Assembly: GCA_001949185.1 (NCBI GenBank)
Contig: BDGG01000004.1
Coordinates: 538,793-602,792 of the forward strand
Source of the DNA: Ramazzottius varieornatus
Lineage: Eukaryota; Tardigrada; Eutardigrada; Parachela; Ramazzottiidae
DNA length: 64,000 bases
Direction of reading: 5' to 3'
Shown here in pieces: positions 1 to 9,666 of this stretch. The notes below the pieces were generated by a model, which saw only the letters and a program-made list of their open reading frames with translations, was not told the DNA's origin and did no database searches. Position numbers and translations under genes: made by a program. How positions within the stretch are numbered: position 1 is the first letter of the stretch; every line of letters begins with the position of its first letter.

Positions 1-926
1 GCACAGATCGGCGATAGGGCAACGCTGACTGCGAGATACCTTTTCTAAAACCATCAAACCAATGTTGAGAGAAGCATACACAGTAATTTTCTCGGAGTAC
101 ACAGCGATGAATGTTTCGGCGAGGTGTCAACATCAACGGTGTTACTTACCCTGGTGCGTGCATACGGCCCATGTTTGTGGCTTTTTATGGATGTCCTGGT
201 CGACCAATACACAAATAATCCACAGGGTGACGAGATGGGAGCAGGAAATCCTGGCAAATCACGGGAATGACCGACGCAGCCAGATGGGTCCTACAAGAGA
301 ATGAAAGCAGACGAGAAGAGCGACGAAGAACTCGCAGTAGACCTGCTCAACAATCAACCACAAGAAACTGCTGCGGCGAAAATTCCGAAGAAGACGGAAG
401 TGGAAGGGCGGTGCTTCCTCTAACGTCACGGCCATATGGTATGCTTTATGCGATATACACTTGAAAATCGCACTGATGTCGTCATAGATTAGCAGGAATT
501 ATTACGTAGTTCTGTTTGTTTTGTACCGCCGACCTCATAAAGCGAATAAGTAATTTATTTTTTTTTCAATGGACGGCGGCGCAGTAGAATTTTCAGACCA
601 GCCCCTGGCCGTAAGCAGTAACAGCTGTCCAAGTGGCTCCCTGTACCAGCCGTTGATTCTCGAAAACCACAAGACCCGAAGCACGCTCCACAGCGCTTCG
701 CAGTTGAGTGGCCACCTGACACTGTCACTTCTTGCAGCCAAGTGTTGGTCTGAAGATTTTATTGGGCAGCCACCTCCGGCGGTCGGACTCTCTTGGGATT
801 TTGCCATTCAACGGAATCTTCTTCACCCTCTGCGGGTTTTTCTTCGTCTCTCACTTTCTCATCTTCTTGTACTAGGTGTACCTTGGAAAACTCGAGTGAA
901 TATACCGGCAGGGGAAGGCAGGAAGA
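1..926. other. left edge, no firm gene
   Basis: I could not support a complete gene here. The plus-strand stretch 271-423 reads as a hydrophilic lysine/glutamate-rich peptide ending in a stop at 421-423 and could be the last exon of a gene entering from the left, but I cannot recognise it and there is no convincing splice acceptor. The bases just before 927 probably include the 5' UTR of the HIG1-domain gene. Confidence 0.3.
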
Positions 927-1424
927 ATGGCACCAAATCAAGGACAGTACGACTCGACAACGGCGTCGTTTGACGAATTTGCCCATCCGGAGCTAAAGGA
1001 ATACAGGAAGCCGTCTACCCTTAGGCAGAAGTTTACCAGACTTTTCACCGATATGCCTGTTTTTCCCATCGGCATGCTGGGCTTTTGCAGTATGGCGGGT
1101 TACGGTAAGCTGATGACATTAATTTTTCAGAATTTTCTTGCGCCCAGAAAGCATCCGGAAAGCTGATGCAAGCTTGGCTGCGGTTGGCCTCTCAATCAAC
1201 AATCAAACTTGTCTGATGGGTTCTTCCTGTTTTCAGGCATATGGAAATATCAGAGGATGCCCATCAAAGACTCCGTTTCCAAAACTCTGTATTTCACTGG
1301 CTTAAGGATAGCAGCACAAGGCCTGGCAGTGGGTATCATTGTTGCGGGAGCTGCTCATCACGTCTACAAAGATTACATGTGGAATAAAGAGCATCCTGGT
1401 GAGGAGCGTCCCCGAGACTTGTGA
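927..1424 (+). CDS. HIG1 domain family protein (mitochondrial)
   Basis: Small mitochondrial inner-membrane protein of the HIG1 family, which in animals and yeast associates with respiratory complexes III and IV. Two exons, 927-1104 and 1237-1424, join in phase 1 across a 132-bp GT-AG intron and give 121 residues. The N-terminal ~45 residues are soluble. Two hydrophobic segments follow: one around PVFPIGMLGFCSMAGYG and one starting at GLRIAAQGLAVGIIVAG. The RxAAQG motif between loop and second helix is the family hallmark, and the C-terminal HHVYKDYMW matches the usual membrane-proximal tail. Length is close to vertebrate HIGD1/HIGD2 proteins (about 90-110). The start was chosen as the first ATG in frame. 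I cannot say which paralogue it corresponds to. Confidence 0.88.
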
Positions 1425-2882
1425 TTTTGTCACAGAAGCTCGGTGAGAAATATATTCGCCATGTACTGAGGTGGGTTTTTCTATCGCGGTTCTATCGCGG
1501 TAAAGGAGTGTTCGACGGTATGAATAGTTTATTTTCTTCTGTCTGAGAGAGCACTATAGCTTTCGTGGTAGTGTACCGACTCTGTCGGCACTCCACAACA
1601 CTGTACGTAGAGATCCCTGTGTTGCTTGTTTGCTGCGTTCTTTTCTTTTACATCTTCATTCGATAATGCAAGATTTTATTCGATAATGCAAGATTTTATT
1701 TATCGTGATCATAGAAATGAGCCAAATGACGACCTATTCTATTCTGTATTCACGTGCTGTTGGCCGTCTTGGCCGAGAGACGTCAGTCTAGAGTTTTTAG
1801 TGTGATTCGTGCGGCAATGAAGTTCCCTCCCGTTTTCCCAACGGTTTCATCTGTCTTTCCTCTCTAACAAGGCTGAGTGCCTCCAAGGATCTCCGACGAC
1901 CTTCACCTGGTCAGGTAGCACTGCTCCCGCGGACAGTAGGATAAAGTATCCAGGATTCGGCCAGTAGCCTCTTCAAAAGGGATTAATGTCGGATCTTCGA
2001 GGGCTTCTTCCTTTCTGTGGACCGAAGCGAGGTAGGTCGTAAGATTTACAGGTAGCTAGCGGTGTGAAGTACAGGTGAGGCGTTTGCCTAATTTCTTGGA
2101 GTGCAGGAAGCTTTGTGGTGCCAGGTTACTGGACAACCGGCAGAAAGTACAGGGGGATACTGACGTGTGAGTTTGTGTAGGGAAATTACAGCTTGACCGA
2201 GTTTGCCGAGTCCTTTTATTCTATCAATTTAGAGTAACGTCTGAATAAATACTCCTCGCTACCGGACGTAAAACTTTGTTCATCGGGAGTTCTACGGAGG
2301 CGACTACCTTATATTTTGAACCGATATTCTTGGGCATTTCGCCCTTGAGACTTACGCAACTGTCGCGTACGAGCTGCCAGAACGCAAGAATTTCATCGGA
2401 ATTTTTTTCACGCCTGCGCAATGTCCACCTCAGCAGACCTAACAACCGGTGTTCGGCCGACGTTTGGAGCGCTTTTTGGAAATTCCGAACATGTTGACTG
2501 GTGGTGACCAGGTGGTCTGACGGCGTGTTGGGCCGTACTTGATGTTGTCAAGCCGATCTGTGTTTTCGATAATTCACTGCGTAAATCGCCTGTCGAACGC
2601 TGCTGTCGAGTCGACTGGACCGCGAAACCGCACGATCGATCACAGCAGCACGATGTTATTGTCTGCATGGGGGTCTCCGATGTTCCCGGTACCCAGCCCG
2701 GTACTGCACCGGTGTCAGTTAATATTTTGCCCAAACGATACTCCGGTATAGTACCTGGGTGGTACAACTAGTCGGCATTCTGCACCGTCGGGAGTGTAAG
2801 CAAACGATTTTATATCAGATACATCAGCCAGCCACATGGTTGGTGGATATAAAAGTCAGTTAACACACTGGTCACGCGATAT
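1425..2882. other. intergenic, no gene seen
   Basis: Nearly 1.5 kb between the HIG1-domain gene and the first MITE. Six-frame reading shows only short, compositionally unremarkable ORFs, including one of 119 codons on the minus strand at 2408-2767 with no recognisable motif. The only structure I see is the perfect 20-bp tandem duplication at 1661-1700. Confidence 0.5.
1661..1700. repeat. perfect 20-bp tandem duplication
   Basis: The 20-mer cgataatgcaagattttatt occurs twice head to tail without mismatch, downstream of the HIG1-domain stop codon. It may lie in the 3' UTR or just beyond it. Confidence 0.85.
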
Positions 2883-3067
2883 TATAGAGATTGCGAGGGA
2901 AGGCGCACTAGCACAATTCGATACACACAGGAACATCGTGATATCATAGGAACAAGTTCGTCTCGTAGGATTTGTGTTAAAAGAGTCGCACAATGTTTAC
3001 ATATGATGTTACGATGTTCCATTGCGTATCGAATTGTGCTAGTACTCTTTTGCTCGCAATCTGTATA
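2883..3067. repeat. MITE copy A, TA-flanked, long TIRs
   Basis: A ~185-bp non-autonomous element with terminal inverted repeats of roughly 60 bp. The left end reads tata-g-agattgcgag and the right end, reverse-complemented, reads tata-c-agattgcgag. The inner parts of the arms share gcactagcacaattcgata. A second copy of the same family lies at 26170-26362. TA at both ends fits a Tc1/mariner-superfamily target site. No coding capacity. Confidence 0.8.
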
Positions 3068-3097
3068 TTCATGGTCGGCATTGTGGGCAAGTACCAC

Positions 3098-3517
3098 CCT
3101 AGAGCACTGGGCCGCAGTTCCAAAAGTACGCTGTAACTGTGCTGCGCACATTATCAGGGCGCAGTACGCTGTGCTGTGCTGCACAACTTTCACGCTCAGT
3201 GGCTAAGCAGCTGTGCTGCAGGTGCACGTTGACCTGGTGCAACTGCGCGGAACGCCGATGTATTGACGTGATGTGTAATTCAGTCAGAGAAATCAGTAGT
3301 CAACCTGGAGAACGTTGCCCTAAAGTACGGCAAAGCTGAGACGGCTGACGTTCGAATGCCCAAAAACTGTGATTTTGTTAGGTTTCGGTAGGTGCATCTG
3401 CGCGGTAATCTATGGCTTTCTGATGTATGCTGTGCTGTGCCGCACAAATTTCGTCAGTCCACGCGCTGCAGCTATGCTGCAGTGCAGTACAGCACATGCG
3501 GCCAGATTCCGTGCTCT
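3098..3517. repeat. imperfect foldback repeat
   Basis: The left arm begins tagagcactgggccgc at about 3099 and contains gctgtgctgtgctgcacaac. The right arm ends gcggccagattccgtgctcta at about 3517 and contains gctgtgctgtgccgcacaaa. The outer ends pair in inverted orientation with small indels. The unit is CTG-rich and non-coding. The family is unknown to me. Confidence 0.45.
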
Positions 3518-3824
3518 ACTCTGACCCCGCTTACATTGCCGGCCGAAATCATAATTCAGTCCACTCGTTCGAGATGTGTTACGTACTAAAAACTGAAAGA
3601 TCAGGTAAATAACGAGCCTGCTCGCCATGCCGCAGTTTAGCTAGACGCATGCGACTTGATTACTTGATTACATCGGTCGAAGCAGGATGCTATGTGTATG
3701 TTCTGCAATTTCGAATGTTGGCTAGGCATGCGATAGGGTGAATGTATGGCGGGCGCACAATTGAAACCGCGAAAGTAGGTAACACATCTATAGTGTTGGG
3801 ATAAATACGATAAAATACGATATA

Positions 3825-5107
3825 TCAGGTGATGAGGTATGACTTGTCGGCCACCAACATAAAATTTTATTACAACTTTCCCCAGTTTGAAGCTAATCCT
3901 TTTCAATCGAAGTATTCACCATTACTATCGACACACTTTTGCCATTTTTCCGGTAGACAAGATACGCCTTTACGGAAGAACTCGAGAGAAAGAGAACCGG
4001 CGAAGTTCTCGAAGGCACTTTTCACAGCTTCTTCGGAATTAAATTTTCTTTCTCTCAAAAAGTTATCAAAATTCAAAAAGAAGTGATAATCTGTTGGAGC
4101 TAAGTCAGGACTGTATGGTGGATGAGGAAGAGTTTCCAGACCGAGCTCGCGTAATTTGGCAGAAGTCTTTTTCGCGGAGTGAGCTTTTGCGTTGTCGTGT
4201 AGCAGCAGGGGCTTGTCACGATTGACCAATTTTGGTTGCTTGACGGTCAGCTTCTTCATCATTTCCTCCAGTTACAGAGAGTAGTAGTCTTCTACTATTG
4301 TTTTGCCAGGAGGAAGAAAGTCACAGTGCACTATCCCTTCCATTGTCCACCAAACAGTAACCATGATCTTGCGTTGGTGAGGTTCAGGCTTTGGAGTAGT
4401 TTTCGGGACTTCACCTGGGCTCAAAATTACCTTCTTCCGCTTCCGGTTGTTGTAAAGAATCCACTTCTCATCACACGTAACAATTCGATGCAGGAAAGGT
4501 TCGTTTCTGGAACGGTTGAGGAGAGAAAGACACGTCCACACGATGCCTTTTCTGGAGTGCGCTAAGTTCATGAGGTACCCACTTTTCCAACTTTTTCACC
4601 TTACCGATCTGACGAAGGTGCAAATCGATAGTCACGGGTGATACGTTGAAGTGTTGAGACAATACGGCAGACGTTTGGGAAGGATCGGACTCCACCAGCT
4701 TTCTCAGCTCGTCGTTGTTCACTTTCAGTTTTGGCCTTCCGTGAGGGTGGTCTTCGAGACTGAAATCTCCCGAACGGAAACGAGCATACCATCGTTCCAC
4801 CGTACGTTCGTTAGTGGCGTCTTCACCAAACACATTGTTGATATTCCGGGCTGTCCGTGCTGCCTTGGTGCCGCGACGAAATTCATACTCGAAAATAGTC
4901 CGTACCTTGCTCTTGTCCATGGGCGCGCCAATAATTCCAGAGAGGGCAGAAGCAACAAACTAACATAAACGAAGCAGCGAAAGATAGTAGACGAACACTA
5001 GCATTGACACAAAAAAAACGACACGAAACGATCGCGCTAAAAGAGAGAGATATGGATTTTTCAATGTGAGACTGGTGTGAGCCGACAAGTCATACCTTAT
5101 CACCTGA
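3825..5107 (-). mobile_element. mariner transposon (1.28 kb, TA target site)
   Basis: Full-length mariner-family element. Terminal inverted repeats of about 28 bp start tcaggtgatgaggtatgact on the left and, reverse-complemented, tcaggtgataaggtatgact on the right. Each end abuts a TA dinucleotide (3823-3824 and 5108-5109), the expected target-site duplication. It carries one minus-strand transposase gene, which is broken. The length is typical of the superfamily. The element landed inside one arm of an older AT-rich inverted repeat, so it is the younger of the two. Confidence 0.93.
3903..4920 (-). pseudogene. mariner transposase, frameshifted and stopped
   Basis: The transposase would bind the TIRs through N-terminal helix-turn-helix motifs and cut DNA with a DD34D catalytic triad. 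The N-terminal part (ATG at 4918-4920) contains the mariner pattern RNINNVFGEDATNERTVERW. A frameshift near 4565-4580 moves reading to another frame that carries the first aspartate in TCDEKW. An in-frame TAA at 4272-4274 follows YYSL. Downstream, in that same frame, LLHDNAKAH and SPDLAPTDYHFF hold the second and third aspartates, exactly 34 residues apart. Two independent lesions mean this copy cannot make an active protein, although the conserved motifs show that decay is recent. Confidence 0.92.
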
Positions 5108-6363
5108 TATTTTCTGATAAATATCTTTTAATATTTATACTTCGTTTTAGATATCAACCATGTATTGATATTTCGATCTGATACTTTCTGATATTTTATT
5201 GTTGATATATCGAATTTTATTGCAGTGATATATCGATACATCAAGCCAGTACCATGTTGGAAACTATCGAAATCAAGAAAGAGCCAAAGAGAAACCAAAC
5301 GGCTGCCGTTCACTACGTTCGAGTCAGAAAAAAAGTCAAATCTCTTCGTGAATGCGAGTGTGTTCGTTGCTCAATCTATCAAGGTCTGTCGTTACGCACC
5401 TAGGTACGCTGACTGTTCATTTCTCCGAAGTCAGCTTGGATGCATGTGCGCGATACATTACGGGCGAGGCTGCGCTGCCAGCGCGGTACCGAACCGGAGT
5501 ATTACAGAGATTAAGTTGCCACCCGGTTCACTTTGCAACTGTAGCTACGGCCTTGCTCCGCCCCTTTCGTGACGTATAACTACATTTCGCTTTCCGGAGC
5601 TCCCCTTATTTTCGGAAAACAGCGTAATCGAAGTTACGGTTAGCTAGCATTGGGAATCATGGTGGCTTCCAACTATTCAAAGTTCTGATCAATTGTCTTC
5701 GTCATCAGTGACGTTGCAACTCATTTTAGCTACAGTCGGACTTTCATCTGGCGGTGGCAACTAATAATGTTTGTATTGACTTCCGAAGTTCCGATTCTCA
5801 AGTGCGGGTTTTCGATTTATCGATATATCAGAAATATATCGATATACCGCGATATGATATTTTCGTTTATCATATTCCGCTCAGCGATACTCCGTCCATA
5901 TCGATATTTCGATATGATATTTTTGTCATATAGAATCCCTGTGATGTGCTATATTTCGGTAAGATACGATATATCATATCTATCCCAGCACTAGCCTTAT
6001 GTTTGACGAGCGAAAAGCATCTACAGTCCACTCGTTCGAGATGTGTTGATAGATCTTGATAGATTGAGCAACGAACACACTCGCGTACACGAAGACATCT
6101 GACTTTTGTTCTGACTCGAACGGAGTGAACGGCAGACGTTTGGTTTCTCTTTGGCTCTTTCTTTATCTCGATAGTTTTCAACATGGTACTGGCTTGATAT
6201 ATCGATATATCACTGCAATAAAATTCGATATATCAACAATAAAATATCAGAAAGTATCATATCGAAATATCGATACATGGTTGATATCTAAAACGAAGTA
6301 TAAATATTGAAAGATTTATCAGAAAATATCATATCGTACCTTATCGTATTTATCCCAGCACTA

Positions 6364-7349
6364 CATAAGGCCATCCTACATAAGGCCATCACACCATATG
6401 TATAAGACTTATGCTGTGCAGATATCCACGGCTTATGTTTTTCCTCATATCGGTGCACATAATTTTCGAATTCTGTACCACCTGAGTGTCTTGCCCGATT
6501 GACCTGTTAAGTTTAAAATTCCAAATTTTAATCTAATTACCCTGTTGCGTCAGGTTGCAGCTGACAACCCTTCCCAGTTCGCGAGTAACGCTGCGCGCTT
6601 CAAGGTGTAGGACGAGATAGCAAAGGCACTGAGAGATCCGAAGGTGGGGATCACGGCACAGGCACGAAGCTCTCAGCTGAAGGTAGATGAGATGTTGGAC
6701 GCCCAAGATTCCTTGATGAACAAGCCCATCCGTGTGGTAGCGAAGAGGAGCGGAAGTTGAATTCGTTTTGAGGACGAGCTTTCAATCGGAACTTCAGCAA
6801 TCCAACCGCTCCGCCGATAGCCAAGAGCCTCTTGAGCTTACCTCGTCGAGCCATAGCTGAACAAAATTGAGGAAGAACAAATGGAAGATCTCAAGACTGA
6901 AACGAAAGAAAAGTTTTGGATGAGTTGAGTAGCCACGTTTCCGACTGAAAGCTGGAAATTTACCCCACATTTCCGCATTTCCGGTTTCTTATGCCCCCAT
7001 CCTGCTTATGCTATGTTTTTATGCGGACGAGCGAAACGATTTGTGCGTAGAATTTGACATAGTATAAAATCCTGTGATTCTGTGCTATTCAAGTCAGAAA
7101 TCTGACGGGCGAAAAGCACCTAATAATCCACAACCATCATGATGCCTTTCGACGAGCGAGGTGGTCGTACTTTTCAATGTTACTCTCCACAAGGTGCGGT
7201 AATCTAACACTAGTCAGGTCAAAACCTAACGAGGTAGAATAGTCTGGAAAGGTATGACGATCTTGACCGAAACATTGCCTTAAAAATCAGCATGCAAAAA
7301 CAGTATCACAGAAACCTACTGCTCGTCCAATTAAGTCTAGCAACCTTCA
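6364..7349. other. repeat margin and intergenic, no gene
   Basis: Just right of the large inverted repeat is a short duplicated phrase, cataaggccatc twice (6364-6391). The rest holds no ORF with recognisable content. A phrase similar to one at 6001 (tgacgagcgaaaagcatctac) recurs at about 7103, so the repeat influence extends to roughly 7.1 kb. Confidence 0.5.
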
Positions 7350-9281
7350 TCAGTCTTCGTCACTCCAAGTGTCGGCAGTAAGCGTTGCGGTGATGTTATT
7401 ACATGCTTGCCGTTTGGCCCACCGGTTCATCTGGTACTTTTTCGCGGCCTCTTTCTCCTCTTGGATATCGCAGAAGTCTGTTTCAGGCGTCCACATTTCG
7501 ATACTCCGGTCTGTGGCACCGGAGAATAACGACTGAAAATGCGGATGATACGCGCAAGTCAGCACTTGCTGGAAATGCGCTGTTAGAGTTGTTAATCGTT
7601 CTCCTGACACCATATCGAAAACCTAGAAAAACATGTCAAGTTGGAGTGAGATCAACGCGGACTGAGAGCGGACACGAAAATGCGGTTTCCATCAAGGCAG
7701 TGGAACTTCTCGAGATACGAGAGCTCGGTAAATAAACTCCACAAGATGTTTTACAATAGTGGCGCCAGCCGAAAACAGCGAAAAGTGCGCCACTTCGAAA
7801 ACGGTCCTGACGAGACTGCTCAAGCGGCGCATGTTGTCGGTACTACTAGCTGTGAAAGTGCGCTCCTTGAGAAAACAATCTTGACGAGTTTGTTTCCCAG
7901 GCTCTTCAGCCAGAATCATTATTTGAAGGTCCCGATTAATCATAGAGTTGAATTTTACCAAGATTTTGTCGCGGCTAGGTACGAAAATCAAATCCGGTGA
8001 GGCCAAACTAGTGACTGCCAATTGTAAATGACGGTGGAGGTCCCTGAAGGCAAATTCCACTTTGCCGTAATTGACCAGTGTGTTTTTCCCCGACACCGTA
8101 CTCCACGTTCTCAACCGGTGATCTGCCCCTAAAGATACCAAGTGTGTCCCACTCTCACTAAATTCTAAACTGACTACTGCAGACTCATGAGCGAAGTTGA
8201 GTGAGTTGGCGTTGAGGTCCGTGGAGGGTATGGCGTTGTTGGCGTCCAAGTACGCTAAACAGGACCGCGCTTTCCGGACGTCCCACAAGGCGATCTTACC
8301 ATCTGCTCCACCACTCGCCAAGCAGTTTGCAGCGTGTCTGGACCACCGGACACAGTTAACGGGCTTCGAGTGACCGGAGAGAGTCTGGACAGAAGAGAGA
8401 GTGCGGAGATCACAGATTCGGATGGTTTTGTCCATACACGCGGCTGAGAATTCATATAAAATTTCAAAGGGAGCTTTTTGTTGAGATCTCTAAAAGTTTT
8501 GGATGTGTCTTACCAGCTATGAGAGGTTTGGCGGATTTCAGCAGCGACATGTGGTGGTCAATCACGGGAAGGGGAAACGTAAACTTGTGGACGGGCGTCA
8601 TCTTCCTTGTGTCCCATACTTTGACTTTACCGTCCTTCCCGGACGTTGTGAAAGCTCCATGGTCATGGGGATAGAACTGGCAAGCGCTGAGAGCAAACTC
8701 GTGAGCGAAGGAAGAGTTCCTGCAATTGAAGGAATGAAACCATGGTGCGCAGGTGAAAGGGACCATTGGCAGTCTTGTAGCCCCAAACCAGTCAAGACAT
8801 TTGATATATAGCAATCAATGCACGCATGTTTGATTGGCAGGGTAAAATTAGGTCAATTCAATTTCAGTGAAATGAAACTAAACGGAAGTTCTGAATCCTA
8901 CGCTAAAACTTTTCCAACCACGGGGTGGATTTGTTTGACAGACTCCGTGAAATTTGACAGTCCATGAATAACGACAGATCCATCTCCTCCACCGGATAGC
9001 AGGCTGAAAGATAGACCTGGGATTAAACAACGCGGTGATGGAAAGGCAAGCGCTACTCGCACCTACAATCGTCCGTCTTCGGAAGAGATGTCCATGGCGT
9101 TGACTGATGCAGCGTACGTCCTTTCTACTTCTTTATAGGTGGAAGGAACCAGGGTTCGAGCGCGTTGTCCACGAATTCTGGCATGGTGGATGAAGGGATT
9201 TGCGTAGGGCTGGCCAGGTCGAGCTGCGTCTTGAAGACGACACATGAAGGAGTATGGCAGGACAGAGGATAACGGATCCAT
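7350..9281 (-). CDS. ERCC8: ERCC8/CSA-like WD40 DNA repair protein
   Basis: WD40 substrate receptor of the CUL4-DDB1 ubiquitin ligase used in transcription-coupled nucleotide excision repair. Exons on the minus strand: 9281-9067, 9003-8902, 8719-8514, 8443-7959, 7622-7350. Phases agree throughout and total 426 residues (human CSA 396). Diagnostic stretches are VNAMDI...LLSGGGDG, CQFYPHDHGAF, VKVWDTRKM, GGADGKIALWDVRKA, RLRTWS and the ENTLVNYGKV-like GKNTLVNYGKV, plus the acidic C-terminal WSDED. The first ATG (9279-9281) is followed by about 60 residues before the first WD repeat, longer than in human. The last intron carries a copy of the intronic palindrome family. Neighbour to the right is a receptor gene on the same strand. 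Confidence 0.9.
7721..7904. repeat. intronic palindrome element 1 (ERCC8 intron)
   Basis: Outer ends gagctcggtaaataaactcc (7721) and gacgagtttgtttcccaggctc (to 7904) are inverted repeats of each other. Inside are two successive hairpin cores, 7758-7795 and 7818-7872, with the family motif GTGGCGC/GTGCGCCAC and, in the second, a degenerate arm. The copy lies wholly within the final ERCC8 intron. Confidence 0.75.
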
Positions 9282-9368
9282 CGTATGAGCAGACTAGTTT
9301 GAGCGAAGCACTCGAAGCTCGTGACCTCTTCCTTTGTCCCAAGCACACAGTTGCGTTGCGGAAGCACG

Positions 9369-9414
9369 GCAGGACAGGATAGGAAAGGGCAGGACAGGAT
9401 AGGAAAGGACAGGA
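9369..9414. repeat. short tandem repeat upstream of ERCC8
   Basis: About two and a half copies of an 18-20 bp unit (gggcaggacaggataggaaa), just upstream of the ERCC8 start codon on its promoter side. Purine-rich on the plus strand. Confidence 0.8.
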
Positions 9415-9666
9415 CGAGCTTCGAATTGTAGATCATCTGGACGGAGCATCGAGATGAGAACGAAATGATTCAATCAACGACCAGCAGGGATTCAGTCGTA
9501 TGTTATACTCATTGGTTATGTCATGTCAAGCTTACAATCCTATCTTCTATCAATGTCATGGTCTGACAGCATTTTTCTAACACGAAAATTCTGACTAAAT
9601 TTCCAACTAAAATATTCTTACTGCGTATCTCGTGGTTTGACCGCCACATAGAGATCCAAAGTCACA

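Larger units (their letters stand above)
3791..6363. repeat. large AT-rich inverted-repeat element, hAT-like ends
   Basis: The left end tagtgttgggataaatacga and the right end, which reads tagtgctgggataaatacga when reverse-complemented, are near-identical terminal inverted repeats. Arms continue inward: 5108-5388 pairs with 6052-6345 (both contain cgatatatcga-type runs and, in opposite orientation, the same gagccaaagagaaacc tract). A mariner sits in the left arm and explains the gap between 3824 and 5108. A further right-end copy (tatcccagcacta) occurs at about 5985-5997, so the unit is nested or composite. The TAGTG-type tips suggest hAT, but I see no matching 8-bp target duplication and no transposase. 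Confidence 0.6.

Noticed and set aside
3098-3517. CTG-rich region as a coding exon of a cysteine-rich protein
   Set aside because: Both strands show cysteine-rich readings because of TGC/GCA repeats; the stretch is better explained as a foldback repeat.
7758-7872. CRISPR-like or tRNA-like array in the ERCC8 intron
   Set aside because: The repeated palindromes looked array-like, but spacing is irregular, copies are scattered across other introns, and the unit has transposon-like tips. No tRNA fold is possible.
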